A stretch of 64,000 nt of DNA from Ferrithrix thermotolerans DSM 19514 (GCA_945861025.1 CAMASN010000003.1:16147-80146), one strand, 5' to 3'; numbered from the stretch's first letter, positions 25,163 through 33,473 are shown. The notes: generated by a model not told the origin, from the sequence alone. Translations and numbers: made by a program.

Positions 25163-27147
25163 CCGCGGGCATCAACGCCACGCTCGGACACTCGGTATTG
25201 CTCGTCGGGTTGGTGTGCGCCACGTTCGGTGCACTCGCCACCGTCTACGGAATTCGCACCAACGACAACAGGTTGTTGCGCAGCACGCAGCGATACGCAT
25301 GGGGTGTTTGTGCCGCTGGTGTTGGCGCCTTCGCGGTCATGGAGCGGGCGCTTATCCAGCGCGACTGGTCGATGAAATACGTGCAGCAGGTCGGGTCCGC
25401 CGACACGCCGTTCTTGTTCAACATCACCGCCATCTGGAGCGCGCTCGAAGGCAGCATCTTGTTGTGGCTTGTGGTGCTCGTGGGCTACACAGTGGTCATC
25501 GCTCAGCGCTTCCGTAAGCGCTTGGCCGATCCGTTGGTGGCGTGGGCCCTCGTGGTGATGTTCGTCGTGTGCATGTTCTTTTTCTTGCTCGCTCTTGGGC
25601 CTGCCGATGCATTCCAACGCGGTGCTCTAGGGGTCACCAGCGGACCAGGTCCCAACCCACTGCTGCAGAACCACATTCTTGTGTTGTTCCACCCGCCCAT
25701 CTTGTATCTCGGATACGTGGGAATGACTGTTCCGTTTGCATTCGCGATCGCAGCGCTCATCACCGGCCGCGTCGGCGAGCGGTGGCTCAGCGAAACCCGT
25801 CGGTTCGCGTTGTTCGCATGGGGCTTTCTCACCATCGGCATCATTCTTGGCGGGTGGTGGAGCTACGAGGTGCTCGGCTGGAGCGGCGTGTGGGGCTGGG
25901 ACCCAGTAGAGAACGCGAGCCTGTTGCCGTGGCTCACCGGAACCGCCTACATCCACTCGGTGTTGGTTCAAGAACGCCGTGGCATGTTGCGGGTGTGGAA
26001 CCTTACGTTGTTGGTCGCCACCTTTGCGCTCACCATCTTGGGTACGTTCCTCACCCGGTCGGGTGTGATCCAGAGCGTTCACGCGTTTAGTAACGGCTCA
26101 GTCGGCCCCTACTTACTCTCGTTCTTCGGGCTTATTGTGGTGGTGTCGCTCGGGCTCATCGCCTGGCGCGGCGACCGGTTGCGATCACCCGGCTCCATCG
26201 ATTCACCGCTGTCTCGCGAGGGCGCTTTCTTGGCGAACAACGTGGTGTTTACCGTCTTCGCTTTTGTGGTGTTACTTGGCACCGTGTTCCCGCTGATAGT
26301 CGAGGCGTTGCAGAACCGCACCATCAAAGTGGGTGCCCCGTACTTCGAGCGCCTCTCCATTCCATTCGGAATCACCCTGCTGTTCTTGATGGCCGTTGCG
26401 CCTGTGCTGCCGTGGCGTAAAGCCAGCACCGAACTGCTGCGCGAGCGTTTGTTCTGGCCTGCATGGGGCGGTGCTCTGACGATTGTTGTGCCGCTACTTA
26501 TCGGTGCCCGCGGTCTTGCTCCGCTGCTTGCGTTCGGCCTCGGCGGTTTCGCCTCCGGTGCGGCACTGCGCCAACTCGTCTTGGCTACTCGCCGTCAGGG
26601 CTGGCGTGGCTTGGTTGGTCGTGCCAATGGCGGCATGATCGTGCACATCGGCGTCATTGTCGTTGCGGTAGCCCTCGTGGCGTCAACCACCTATACGCAT
26701 TCGTCGCGGCTCATTCTCGAGGTCGGCAAGCCAGCCAGTTACGGCGGCCACACCTTCGAACTCATCGAGGTGCAATCGTTCGCTACGCCGCGCAGCAACG
26801 GAATCAGAGCACAGATCAGCATCGATGGCGGCCAGGCGTACGCGCCGGCTATCACCAAGTTCACCAACTTCGGCAGCAACATCCCCACGCCGTCGGTGCG
26901 CACCGGCATTCTGAACGACATTTACCTCACCCTCGAATCGGGAGCCAAGGCTGGCGCCACCACGCTGCCGATGAAGGTGTTCATCAAACCGCTCATCATC
27001 TGGCTCTGGATCGGTGGAGCATTGATGGTGTTCGGCACGTTGTTGTCGGCGTTCCCAGGCACGCGCAGGCGCTTGCCAACCCAGCCCACATCGGCGCCGA
27101 TACCAGTAGGCAGCGACGAACCACTTGCCGAGATTGTCGATGTCTGA
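25144..27147 (+). CDS. ccmF: Cytochrome c haem lyase CcmF
   Basis: A 667-residue polytopic protein with about 14-15 membrane helices. The WWD motif reads GWSGVWGWDPVENASLLPWL. GGWWSYEVLGW before it and the His residues in LFHPPILYLGYVG and TAYIHSV fit the haem-ligand His set. CcmF with CcmH attaches haem to apocytochrome c. The start is GTG inside ccmE. A large exported C-terminal domain (about residues 530-620) precedes the last helix. The end overlaps the preferred ccmG start by eight bases. Confidence 0.94.
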   Translation: MFAVEVAAGINATLGHSVLLVGLVCATFGALATVYGIRTNDNRLLRSTQRYAWGVCAAGVGAFAVMERALIQRDWSMKYVQQVGSADTPFLFNITAIWSALEGSILLWLVVLVGYTVVIAQRFRKRLADPLVAWALVVMFVVCMFFFLLALGPADAFQRGALGVTSGPGPNPLLQNHILVLFHPPILYLGYVGMTVPFAFAIAALITGRVGERWLSETRRFALFAWGFLTIGIILGGWWSYEVLGWSGVWGWDPVENASLLPWLTGTAYIHSVLVQERRGMLRVWNLTLLVATFALTILGTFLTRSGVIQSVHAFSNGSVGPYLLSFFGLIVVVSLGLIAWRGDRLRSPGSIDSPLSREGAFLANNVVFTVFAFVVLLGTVFPLIVEALQNRTIKVGAPYFERLSIPFGITLLFLMAVAPVLPWRKASTELLRERLFWPAWGGALTIVVPLLIGARGLAPLLAFGLGGFASGAALRQLVLATRRQGWRGLVGRANGGMIVHIGVIVVAVALVASTTYTHSSRLILEVGKPASYGGHTFELIEVQSFATPRSNGIRAQISIDGGQAYAPAITKFTNFGSNIPTPSVRTGILNDIYLTLESGAKAGATTLPMKVFIKPLIIWLWIGGALMVFGTLLSAFPGTRRRLPTQPTSAPIPVGSDEPLAEIVDV

Positions 27148-27745
27148 CGACACCACCATTCACGACAGCGGCGACTCGATTCATGATGCTTCGCCCAATG
27201 CCGTGACATCGCGTCGCACGGCACCGTTGATCGTGGCGGCTGTGGCTCTCGTGCTCGCCGGATTCTTCGCAGTGCTCATCGGCGCCAAGACCAACGAAGC
27301 CGATACTGCCGACTCGCCGTTGCTCGGTCGGCCGGCGCCGGCGGTGCAGACCACAACGCTCGATGGTCAGCCGTTCGATCTGCAGCGCCGCAAGGGAAGT
27401 TGGGTTGTGCTGAACTTCTTCAACTCAACCTGCGTGCCGTGCGTGCAAGAGCATCCTGAGCTCGTAAAGTTCGCCGATGAGCAAGCAAAGCTCAGCGATG
27501 GCGCCGAGTTCTACACCGTCGTGTGGGACGACAACCGCGGTGCCGTGCAGAAGTTCTTTGCCGACAATGGTGGTTCGTGGCCCATCCTTGCCGACGACGA
27601 CGCCCGAATCGAAGTGGCGTTCGGCGTGGCCAAAGTGCCCGAGACATGGATCATCGATCCCAACGGGTTCGTGGTCTCACGGCATCTCGGTGGCACCACC
27701 GACGACCAACTCACGCGGTTGCTCGCACAGGCCAAGGTGGGCTGA
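27140..27745 (+). CDS. ccmG: Membrane-anchored thioredoxin-like protein CcmG/ResA type
   Basis: A 201-residue protein with a cytoplasmic N-terminus, one transmembrane helix (LIVAAVALVLAGFFAVLIG) and an exported thioredoxin domain. The active site is NSTCVPCVQEH (C-V-P-C), and the cis-Pro lies in KVPETWIID. The segment GSWVVLNFFN is the typical strand before the active site. It should keep the apocytochrome CxxCH cysteines reduced. I prefer ATG 27140 (SDDTTIHDS). The stop shares one base with the ccmH start (TGATG). Confidence 0.9.
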   Translation: MSDDTTIHDSGDSIHDASPNAVTSRRTAPLIVAAVALVLAGFFAVLIGAKTNEADTADSPLLGRPAPAVQTTTLDGQPFDLQRRKGSWVVLNFFNSTCVPCVQEHPELVKFADEQAKLSDGAEFYTVVWDDNRGAVQKFFADNGGSWPILADDDARIEVAFGVAKVPETWIIDPNGFVVSRHLGGTTDDQLTRLLAQAKVG

Positions 27746-28257
27746 TGAGTCTCTCGATCAACCGACGCGTGCTCAATAAGCAGCTCAAGCGGTGGCCTGG
27801 CTGGCTGGTGCTTGCCGCTGTTGTTGTGATCGCACTGGCCGTCGCCACGGTGGGTTCTTCGGGGCCGCTGACCGATAGCGATCGCATCGACAGCATTTCG
27901 CAACGTCTCGCATGTCCTACGTGCGATGGAGAAAGCGTGTATGAGTCGCAGGCGTCAGCGGCACGTGGCATACGTCAACAGATCAAGCGTTTCGTCGAGC
28001 AAGGCACGCCAAGCGACGACCAGATCATTCAGTACATTCAGAATCAGTTCGGCGCGAAGACACTGCTTGTGCCCAATGCCTCGGGCTTCGACGCGTTGGT
28101 GTGGGCGCTGCCGGCATTTGCGTTTGTGGTGGCCGTTGCCGGCCTAGCGGTTGCGTTTCGTCGCTGGAAGTTGGTGGCCGACACGGTGGCCACCGACGAC
28201 GACCGCGCCTTGGTGCAGGCCGCGTTGAACGATCAGGAACGCGAACATGAATCCTGA
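27745..28257 (+). CDS. ccmH: CcmH, thiol-reducing subunit of haem ligation
   Basis: A 170-residue protein with an N-terminal membrane anchor, a small helical exported domain and a second membrane helix near residue 120-140. The redox motif is RLACPTCDGESV, matching the family LRCxxCQxxS pattern. ccmH interacts with CcmF and CcmG in the final ligation step. It is the short CcmH form, without a fused CcmI part, which is encoded separately just downstream. The end overlaps the next start by 11 bases. Confidence 0.92.
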   Translation: MSLSINRRVLNKQLKRWPGWLVLAAVVVIALAVATVGSSGPLTDSDRIDSISQRLACPTCDGESVYESQASAARGIRQQIKRFVEQGTPSDDQIIQYIQNQFGAKTLLVPNASGFDALVWALPAFAFVVAVAGLAVAFRRWKLVADTVATDDDRALVQAALNDQEREHES

Positions 28258-28981
28258 CCGGCTCGCCGAACTCGAGGAAGAGCGTCGCTTCTTGCTGGGG
28301 TCGTTGGTCGACCTCGAGCGAGAGCGCGAAGCCGGTGATGTCGAAGATGCCGACTACGAAGCATTGCGCGACGGCTACACCGCCCGCGCCGCGATGGTGT
28401 TGCGCAACATCGAGCATGGTCTCGCCGCCGCAGCGCCGCTCGCCCCGCCTCGGCGCATGCGCAGGGTGTTAGTTGGTCTCGCCGTCGTTTCGGTGGCCGT
28501 CACAGCGGGGTGGTTGGTCGCTCGGTCATCGGGTCAGCGTTTGCCTGGCGACACCATCACGGGTGGCTCGTCGCCCGATCGTACGGCCGTGTTGCTCAGC
28601 GAGGCGCGGGCCTTGCTTGGCACAGATCCAGACGGCGCTTCGCAGCGCTATCTCAGCGTGCTCAGCATTGACCCCGATAACGCCGAGGCCTATACCTACA
28701 CCGGTTGGCTGTTGGCTATCTCTACGCAGAACCAAAGCGCTGGCGATTCCGCAGCAACGCTCGAGGTCGCCAAGAAAGATCTCGAACGGGCTATCGAGAT
28801 CGACCCCACGTTCCCCGATCCGCACTGCTTTCTGGCAGTGATTGCTGCTCGATTCGAGAACGACATGGCTGCTGGCAAGGTGCGCGCGGCCGAGTGCCTT
28901 GCCAACAATCCGCCCACCGAGATGCGCGGCATGATCGAGGCGTTTGCGGGCAGCCTCGACTCGGCTCCTCCCACTTCGTAG
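28247..28981 (+). CDS. ccmI: CcmI/CycH-like TPR protein
   Basis: A 244-residue protein. The N-terminus RLAELEEERRFLLGSLVDLE is a cytoplasmic coiled coil, followed by a transmembrane helix (VLVGLAVVSVAVTAGWLVA) and an exported helical domain with TPR-like repeats (for example ASQRYLSVLSIDPDNAEAYT and LERAIEIDPTFPDPHCFLAV). CcmI binds apocytochrome c C-termini and passes them to CcmFH. The overlap with ccmH and the lack of a following gene in tight spacing make this the last gene of the operon. Confidence 0.83.
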   Translation: MNPDRLAELEEERRFLLGSLVDLEREREAGDVEDADYEALRDGYTARAAMVLRNIEHGLAAAAPLAPPRRMRRVLVGLAVVSVAVTAGWLVARSSGQRLPGDTITGGSSPDRTAVLLSEARALLGTDPDGASQRYLSVLSIDPDNAEAYTYTGWLLAISTQNQSAGDSAATLEVAKKDLERAIEIDPTFPDPHCFLAVIAARFENDMAAGKVRAAECLANNPPTEMRGMIEAFAGSLDSAPPTS

Positions 28982-29039
28982 TGCTCGCCCCGCGTTTGAG
29001 ATCCACTGAGGGTCTTGTCGCCGCCAGTACTGTTTGGCG

Positions 29040-29426
29040 ATGAGCATCCCGCCGCCGCCGCCGCCGCCACCGCCACCGCCACCGCCACCGCCGCCACACT
29101 TTCCTGAGTACGGCGCCGCTTCATCGGCGAGCTCGCCGCAATCGATGCAGCCGCAACGCAACAATGGCATGAGCACCGCCAGCTTGGTGCTGAGTTTGGT
29201 CAACGTCATCCCATGCTTTTGGGTTACACCGATTCCGGCGCTGCTCGGCGTGATCTTCGGCTTCGTTGGCCGCGGTCAGATGAAGCGGTCAGGCTCGGAC
29301 AAGGGCAAACGAATGGCGATAGCTGGCATCGCGATAGGAACCGTGTTCTTGGTGCTTGCAGCCGTGCTTATCGTGGCGTTCATCACCGGCCGCGACAGTT
29401 GCGACCCCGCCATCGAACTCTGTTAG
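29040..29426 (+). CDS. Small DUF4190-like membrane protein with 16-Pro run
   Basis: A 128-residue protein. After the start Met-Ser-Ile there are 16 consecutive Pro codons (CCG and CCA mixed), then a polar linker, then STASLVLSLVNVIPCFWVTP and a second hydrophobic segment VFLVLAAVLIVAFI. GVIFGFVGRGQMKRS fits the DUF4190 loop between helices. Uninterrupted proline should need elongation factor P for translation. ATG at 29040 is preferred over a TTG six bases earlier. A Cys pair near the C-terminus (DSCDPAIELC) could form a disulfide. Role unknown. Confidence 0.75.
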   Translation: MSIPPPPPPPPPPPPPPPPHFPEYGAASSASSPQSMQPQRNNGMSTASLVLSLVNVIPCFWVTPIPALLGVIFGFVGRGQMKRSGSDKGKRMAIAGIAIGTVFLVLAAVLIVAFITGRDSCDPAIELC

Positions 29427-29888
29427 CTAACGCGGTGGGCTCCAGCAACGTGCGGTAGTGGCGTTGCCCGAAGCGTCTCGCTCGATGACCCACACTGATG
29501 CTTTCTTCCAGTTGGGTTCACCAATGAAATCGCATCCGCGTCGTTGCAGCGCGGCCATCGTGTCGGGAATCATGTCGCCGTGGCTGCAGAGCACAGCGCC
29601 GTCGGGTTGTTCAGCGATCATCTCGAGCATTGCGCCCAACGGTTGGGCTTCGGCAAGGCGATCGTCGGCAACGACCTTCAGGTCGAGCGCTGCGGCTAAT
29701 GGCTCAAGCGTCTGCATGCAACGCACGTAGGGGCTCGCTAGCAAGATTCTGCCGGCTCCGGCTCCAAGTAAAGGAGCCACGATCGCGTTGGACTGAATCC
29801 AGCCCGCCTTGCTGAGTGGTCGTTGCATGTCGGCGTCGACCGAGTCGTTGCGCTGACCGGCTTTGGCATGGCGGACCAAAAAGATCAT
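29427..29888 (-). CDS. SixA-like phosphohistidine phosphatase
   Basis: A 153-residue histidine phosphatase. The catalytic motif is FLVRHAKAG near the N-terminus, a second Arg is in ASPYVRCMQT, and the second His is in LCSHGDMI. The short length fits SixA, which removes phosphate from phospho-His of signalling proteins. The ATG at 29888 overlaps the stop of the DUF4328 gene by one base, so the two are coupled. The partner protein is not evident. Confidence 0.83.
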   Translation of the reverse strand: MIFLVRHAKAGQRNDSVDADMQRPLSKAGWIQSNAIVAPLLGAGAGRILLASPYVRCMQTLEPLAAALDLKVVADDRLAEAQPLGAMLEMIAEQPDGAVLCSHGDMIPDTMAALQRRGCDFIGEPNWKKASVWVIERDASGNATTARCWSPPR

Positions 29889-30676
29889 CAAACCACGCCG
29901 GTGAACTGTTGGTGGCGCGCTGTGAGTCGGCGCACGAGTTGTATGAAAGCGATTGCCGCCGCCAACTGGCACACCGAGGCCAACGTGGAAATCGTGAACG
30001 AATCAACGAGCTTTCTTGCTGCATCTTCAGTGGATTGATTCGTCAAGCTGCTGGCGCCCGCAAACGTGACACCGATAAAAAACGTGGGGATGAGGCCATA
30101 CAGAATCCACCACGTGGTCACCACCGGGTCCACTGGGTTCTTCTTCCAGTCGGGGCCCGACTGCGGATCGGACCCCTTCCATAGATCGCGCATCATCAAG
30201 AACGGGATCACATAGAGCACGCACGGCGGCAGGAACCATCCGCCGATTGCCCAACCGGGGACCCAGGTGCCGACGCGTCCGAGGGTTTGATTGTTGCGGG
30301 CGATGCGGAACATCCAAATGATGGTGAGTACAAACACGGCGAGCGTTGTCGCGCCGGTGAGGATCGAGAGCAGCCCGGTTAATCCAAACGAGTTGGTGAA
30401 GTCGGTTTCGCTGAGATTGCCATCGAGAAAGTCGCGCGCCTGGCCGCGGAGATTGAAGCTGATTGAGACAGAAAATGCGCTGAGCACGGCAATGACCACC
30501 ATCAGCCGAGTGATCCACTTGCCGAGAGAACCCACGCTCTGCGGCGGTGACGACGCGCCGGCGCCGGACTCGTTGTAGCCCCCGAAGTTCGGTGGTGCGG
30601 TGAGATATGCGGGAGGTGGCGGCGGCGGTGCCGGCGGCTGATCGCCGAGAGGTACTCCCCAGTCAAAATCGCTCAT
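29888..30676 (-). CDS. DUF4328 membrane protein
   Basis: A 262-residue protein with a Pro-rich cytoplasmic N-terminus and four to five transmembrane helices. The segment RVGTWVPGWAIGGWFLPP is the DUF4328 signature, with IIWMFRIARNNQ before it. It is coupled to the SixA-like phosphatase by a one-base overlap. The function of the domain is not established. It is divergent from the sulfite-oxidase-like gene (62 bases between the starts). Confidence 0.8.
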   Translation of the reverse strand: MSDFDWGVPLGDQPPAPPPPPPAYLTAPPNFGGYNESGAGASSPPQSVGSLGKWITRLMVVIAVLSAFSVSISFNLRGQARDFLDGNLSETDFTNSFGLTGLLSILTGATTLAVFVLTIIWMFRIARNNQTLGRVGTWVPGWAIGGWFLPPCVLYVIPFLMMRDLWKGSDPQSGPDWKKNPVDPVVTTWWILYGLIPTFFIGVTFAGASSLTNQSTEDAARKLVDSFTISTLASVCQLAAAIAFIQLVRRLTARHQQFTGVV

Positions 30677-30738
30677 CCTATGAATCTAGTTGCATCACCG
30701 TGACGAGCGAAACAGAGACTCGCTGCAAGAATGAGTTG

Positions 30739-31341
30739 ATGAGTTTTTTCCAGCGAAACCGCAACGAACTCAAGAGCAAGGGCATTGATCCCGCTCGGCT
30801 GCCTCCGGGGCAATATCTCACCGATCGTTTCCCAGTGCTGCACGTTGGCGACGTGCCTCGCTATTCGCCTGGCGAATGGAGCCTCACTGTATTTGGCCTC
30901 GTCGATCAAAAGATCACCATCACGCTCGACGATCTCAAGCAGATGTCATCGGTGACTCCCACATTCGACATTCACTGCGTGACGAAGTGGTCGAAGTTCG
31001 ACACCACCTGGACCGGTGTCCGGGTGCGCGATGTGTTGGCTCTTGCTGGTGTCCAGCCCGGAGCCACCCATGTGATGGAGCACGCCGAATACGGCTACAC
31101 CACCAACATTCCGCTCGCCGATATCACCACCGATGAAGCCATCGTTGCCTTCGCATACGAAGGCGAAGACATCGAGCCAGTGCACGGCGGACCCGTGCGC
31201 ATTGTGGTGCCGCATCTGTATTTCTGGAAGAGCGCGAAGTGGGTTCGAGGTCTCGAATTGAGTGACCGAGATGCTCCCGGATTCTGGGAGCAGAACGGCT
31301 ACAACATGTACGGAGACCCGTTTCTCGAGCAGCGCCACTAA
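30739..31341 (+). CDS. Sulfite oxidase-like molybdopterin oxidoreductase
   Basis: A 200-residue protein of the oxidoreductase molybdopterin-binding domain family. The molybdenum-ligand Cys is in FDIHCVTKWSKFDTTW. HGGPVRIVVPHLYFWKSAKW and the C-terminal WEQNGYNMYGDPF are further conserved parts. The protein lacks a Tat signal and the C-terminal dimerisation domain of full sulfite oxidases, so it resembles the short cytoplasmic YuiH type. The substrate is unknown. ATG at 30739 is chosen because upstream codons are not family-like. It is convergent with the SufR-like gene, and a long inverted repeat lies between them. Confidence 0.85.
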   Translation: MSFFQRNRNELKSKGIDPARLPPGQYLTDRFPVLHVGDVPRYSPGEWSLTVFGLVDQKITITLDDLKQMSSVTPTFDIHCVTKWSKFDTTWTGVRVRDVLALAGVQPGATHVMEHAEYGYTTNIPLADITTDEAIVAFAYEGEDIEPVHGGPVRIVVPHLYFWKSAKWVRGLELSDRDAPGFWEQNGYNMYGDPFLEQRH

Positions 31342-31353
31342 CCCCGCCGCTTC

Positions 31354-31395
31354 AACCGTCCCCAACCGTCCCCAACGTCCCCGCCGTCCCCAACC
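31354..31395 (+). repeat. C-rich tandem repeat after the stop codon (AACCGTCCCC units)
   Basis: About four units of AACCGTCCCC or close variants start 13 bases after the TAA at 31341. The plus strand is C-rich and G-poor and has no obvious secondary structure. Such sequence could serve as a Rho loading site, but that is inference. Confidence 0.55.
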
Positions 31396-31398
31396 TTG

Positions 31399-31457
31399 TT
31401 GCATGGGCGCGATTTGGGACAGCAGTTGATTCCGCCTCCCAAATCGCGCCCATGCAA
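31399..31457. terminator. Perfect 21-bp inverted repeat between convergent genes
   Basis: Arms at 31399-31419 and 31437-31457 are exactly complementary over 21 bases, with a 17-base loop. The arm contains GGGCGCGATTTGGG. It lies between the convergent sulfite-oxidase-like and SufR-like genes, so a bidirectional terminator is the most likely role. No run of T follows on either strand, so it is not a textbook intrinsic terminator. Confidence 0.6.
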
Positions 31458-31512
31458 ACAGAAACTGGGCGACTGGGGGTCCGGTGCGTGCGCGATGCGA
31501 CGGGCGGATTGT

Positions 31513-32250
31513 TTAGAACGACGTCACGCAGTACTGGTCGCCCAGCGGTATTGACGTCTCGATCGAAGGATCGGTGTCGCCGTACAAGGCCTTGAGCATT
31601 CCCTTGACCATGCCGCGGTCTACTGCGCAGATCACTGGGTTGTCGATTGCGACATCGCCGAATGGGCAGTGGTTGTTGATGATGCGCAACTGGTTATTGC
31701 GTTGATCGGCGTGTGCTGCGAAACCGTGTGCGGTGAGTGCGTCGGCAACCGTGTGTAACGCCGAACGGAACGAGCGCTGCACGACCTCGCCATCGGGTGC
31801 TGCGCCCTGCAACGCAAGCGCCATTGTGCGCCCGTACTCGATGCCTACTTCTTCGGCCATGATCTCGGCCTGCTCGCGGGGCAACATGGCGAGCGAACGT
31901 CCGAGCAGGGTGAGTACGAGATCGTCGCTACGCACTGGAAATTCGAGTGGCTCTGCATCGGCAGCAGCGCGGTAATGCTTCGATGGCCGACCTGCCCCAC
32001 CACCTTCGCTGCGCTCTACGGCCACCTCTACGTATCCGCCGGCGGCGAGTTTGTCGAGGTGATGGCGAGCAACATTGGGATGCAATCCGAAGTGCTCGGC
32101 TACCTGAGCGGCGGTGACGCCGTTGCCCGATTCGCGGGTGTAGAGGTAGATGCTGCGCCGAGTTGGGTCGCCAAATGCCGAGGTGATTGCTGTGACTTGC
32201 GCACTGAACGCGCCCGGTGTCATCCCGGAGGTGGCTGCAGCCGAAGTCAT
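31513..32250 (-). CDS. SufR-like iron-sulfur cluster sensing regulator
   Basis: A 245-residue ArsR/MarR-like winged-helix regulator. The DNA-binding part is FGDPTRRSIYLYT to AEHFGLHPNVARHHLDKL. The C-terminal third has three Cys: HCPFGD, PVICAVD and QYCVTSF, spaced C-x12-C-x32-C. SufR proteins use a similar C-x12-C plus a third Cys to hold an iron-sulfur cluster and repress the suf operon. Divergence from an Mrp-type iron-sulfur carrier gene supports this reading. The suf operon itself is not in the window. The family assignment is from motif and context. Confidence 0.8.
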   Translation of the reverse strand: MTSAAATSGMTPGAFSAQVTAITSAFGDPTRRSIYLYTRESGNGVTAAQVAEHFGLHPNVARHHLDKLAAGGYVEVAVERSEGGGAGRPSKHYRAAADAEPLEFPVRSDDLVLTLLGRSLAMLPREQAEIMAEEVGIEYGRTMALALQGAAPDGEVVQRSFRSALHTVADALTAHGFAAHADQRNNQLRIINNHCPFGDVAIDNPVICAVDRGMVKGMLKALYGDTDPSIETSIPLGDQYCVTSF

Positions 32251-32260
32251 GGCGGTATTC

Positions 32261-32280
32261 TACCTATCTACGTAGTGGTA
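32261..32280. promoter_or_regulatory. Candidate operator between SufR-like gene and mrp
   Basis: An imperfect palindrome, TACC-TAT-CTAC-GTAG-T-GGTA, is centred on the perfect CTACGTAG. It lies 10 bases upstream of the SufR-like start and 36 bases upstream of the mrp ATG, so a repressor bound here could control both. No published site is claimed. Confidence 0.5.
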
Positions 32281-32315
32281 ATTGCCGTACTCAAACCCTC
32301 ACGCCTGGAGCGCCC

Positions 32316-33458
32316 ATGCCCACACCCGAACAGATCATCGAAGCGCTGCGCCCTGTTGAGGATCCTGAATTGCATCGTTCCATTGTCGATCTTGGCATGG
32401 TGCGCAATGTCGAGGTGCGGCCCGATGGTTCGGTTGCTGTGCTGATTGCGCTCACGATTGCGGGTTGCCCATTGCGCAACGAGATCCAAAACCGCGTCAC
32501 CGGCGCGCTCGTGCCGCTGGGTGTGACCACCGTTGCGCTCGACTTTACGGTGATGACCGACCAAGAGCGCGAAGACCTTCGCATCAAACTGCACGGCAAC
32601 CCCGGCGCCAGCGCTGGACAGGGCCAGGCGCATGGCCACGCCGAGGGCCGCAAGGTTCCGTTCGCCGAAGTCGGATCAAAGACACGCCCGCTGCTTATTG
32701 CCTCGGGTAAGGGTGGCGTTGGCAAGAGCACCGTCACCACCAACCTCGCAGTGGCACTGGCCGCGCAGGGGTACAGCGTCGGCGTTGTCGACGCCGACAT
32801 CTACGGCTACAGCATCCCGCGCATGCTCGGCACGGATCGCGACCCAGTGGCTATCGACCAGATGCTCATCCCACCAGAGGCGTGGGGCGTGCGTTGCATC
32901 TCTATTGGTTACTTCGTGCCCGAAGGCCAAGCCGTCATCTGGCGCGGCCCCATGTTGCATAAGGCACTCGAGCAGTTCCTCACCGATGTGTTCTGGGACG
33001 AGCCCGACTTCTTGCTCATCGACATGCCACCAGGCACCGGTGACATTGCGCTGTCGCTCAGCCAGTACCTGCCCCGAGCCGAGGTTTTTGTGGTCACCAC
33101 GCCTCAGCCGGCCGCGCAGAAAGTTGCGCGTTTGTCGGCCGCCATGGCCGCCAAGGTCAACCTTCCGGTGCGCGGCATCATCGAGAACATGAGCTGGTTC
33201 ACCGGCGATGATGGCAAGCGCTACGAAATCTTCGGTAACGGTGGCGGCCAAGAGCTCGCCGACGAGCTCGGTGTTCCGTTGCTCGGCAAGTTGCCATTGG
33301 TGCCTGCTGTTCGCGAAGGTGGCGACGATGGCCGTCCGGTAGCCGCGATAGACCCAGGCAGCGAGGCCGGTTTGATGTTCCACGAAATGGCGCGTCGCAT
33401 CGCCACCGAACTCAAGCCGAAGAAGGTCTTCAGCGCGAGCCTCAAGATCAACGGCTGA
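32316..33458 (+). CDS. mrp: Mrp/ApbC-type iron-sulfur carrier ATPase
   Basis: A 380-residue protein. The N-terminal 85 residues form a MIP18/DUF59 domain (DPELHRSIVDLGMV). The P-loop domain has the deviant Walker A ASGKGGVGKSTVTTNLA and the switch DADIYGYSIPRMLG. The FLLIDMPPGTGD segment is Walker B. Mrp/ApbC proteins bind and transfer [4Fe-4S] clusters. In many members a CxxC pair follows NMS, but here the sequence is ENMSWFTGDDGKRYEIFG, without Cys. ATG at 32316 has GGAG five bases upstream. It is divergent from the SufR-like gene. Confidence 0.92.
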   Translation: MPTPEQIIEALRPVEDPELHRSIVDLGMVRNVEVRPDGSVAVLIALTIAGCPLRNEIQNRVTGALVPLGVTTVALDFTVMTDQEREDLRIKLHGNPGASAGQGQAHGHAEGRKVPFAEVGSKTRPLLIASGKGGVGKSTVTTNLAVALAAQGYSVGVVDADIYGYSIPRMLGTDRDPVAIDQMLIPPEAWGVRCISIGYFVPEGQAVIWRGPMLHKALEQFLTDVFWDEPDFLLIDMPPGTGDIALSLSQYLPRAEVFVVTTPQPAAQKVARLSAAMAAKVNLPVRGIIENMSWFTGDDGKRYEIFGNGGGQELADELGVPLLGKLPLVPAVREGGDDGRPVAAIDPGSEAGLMFHEMARRIATELKPKKVFSASLKING

Positions 33459-33473
33459 CCGATCGCAACCGCC

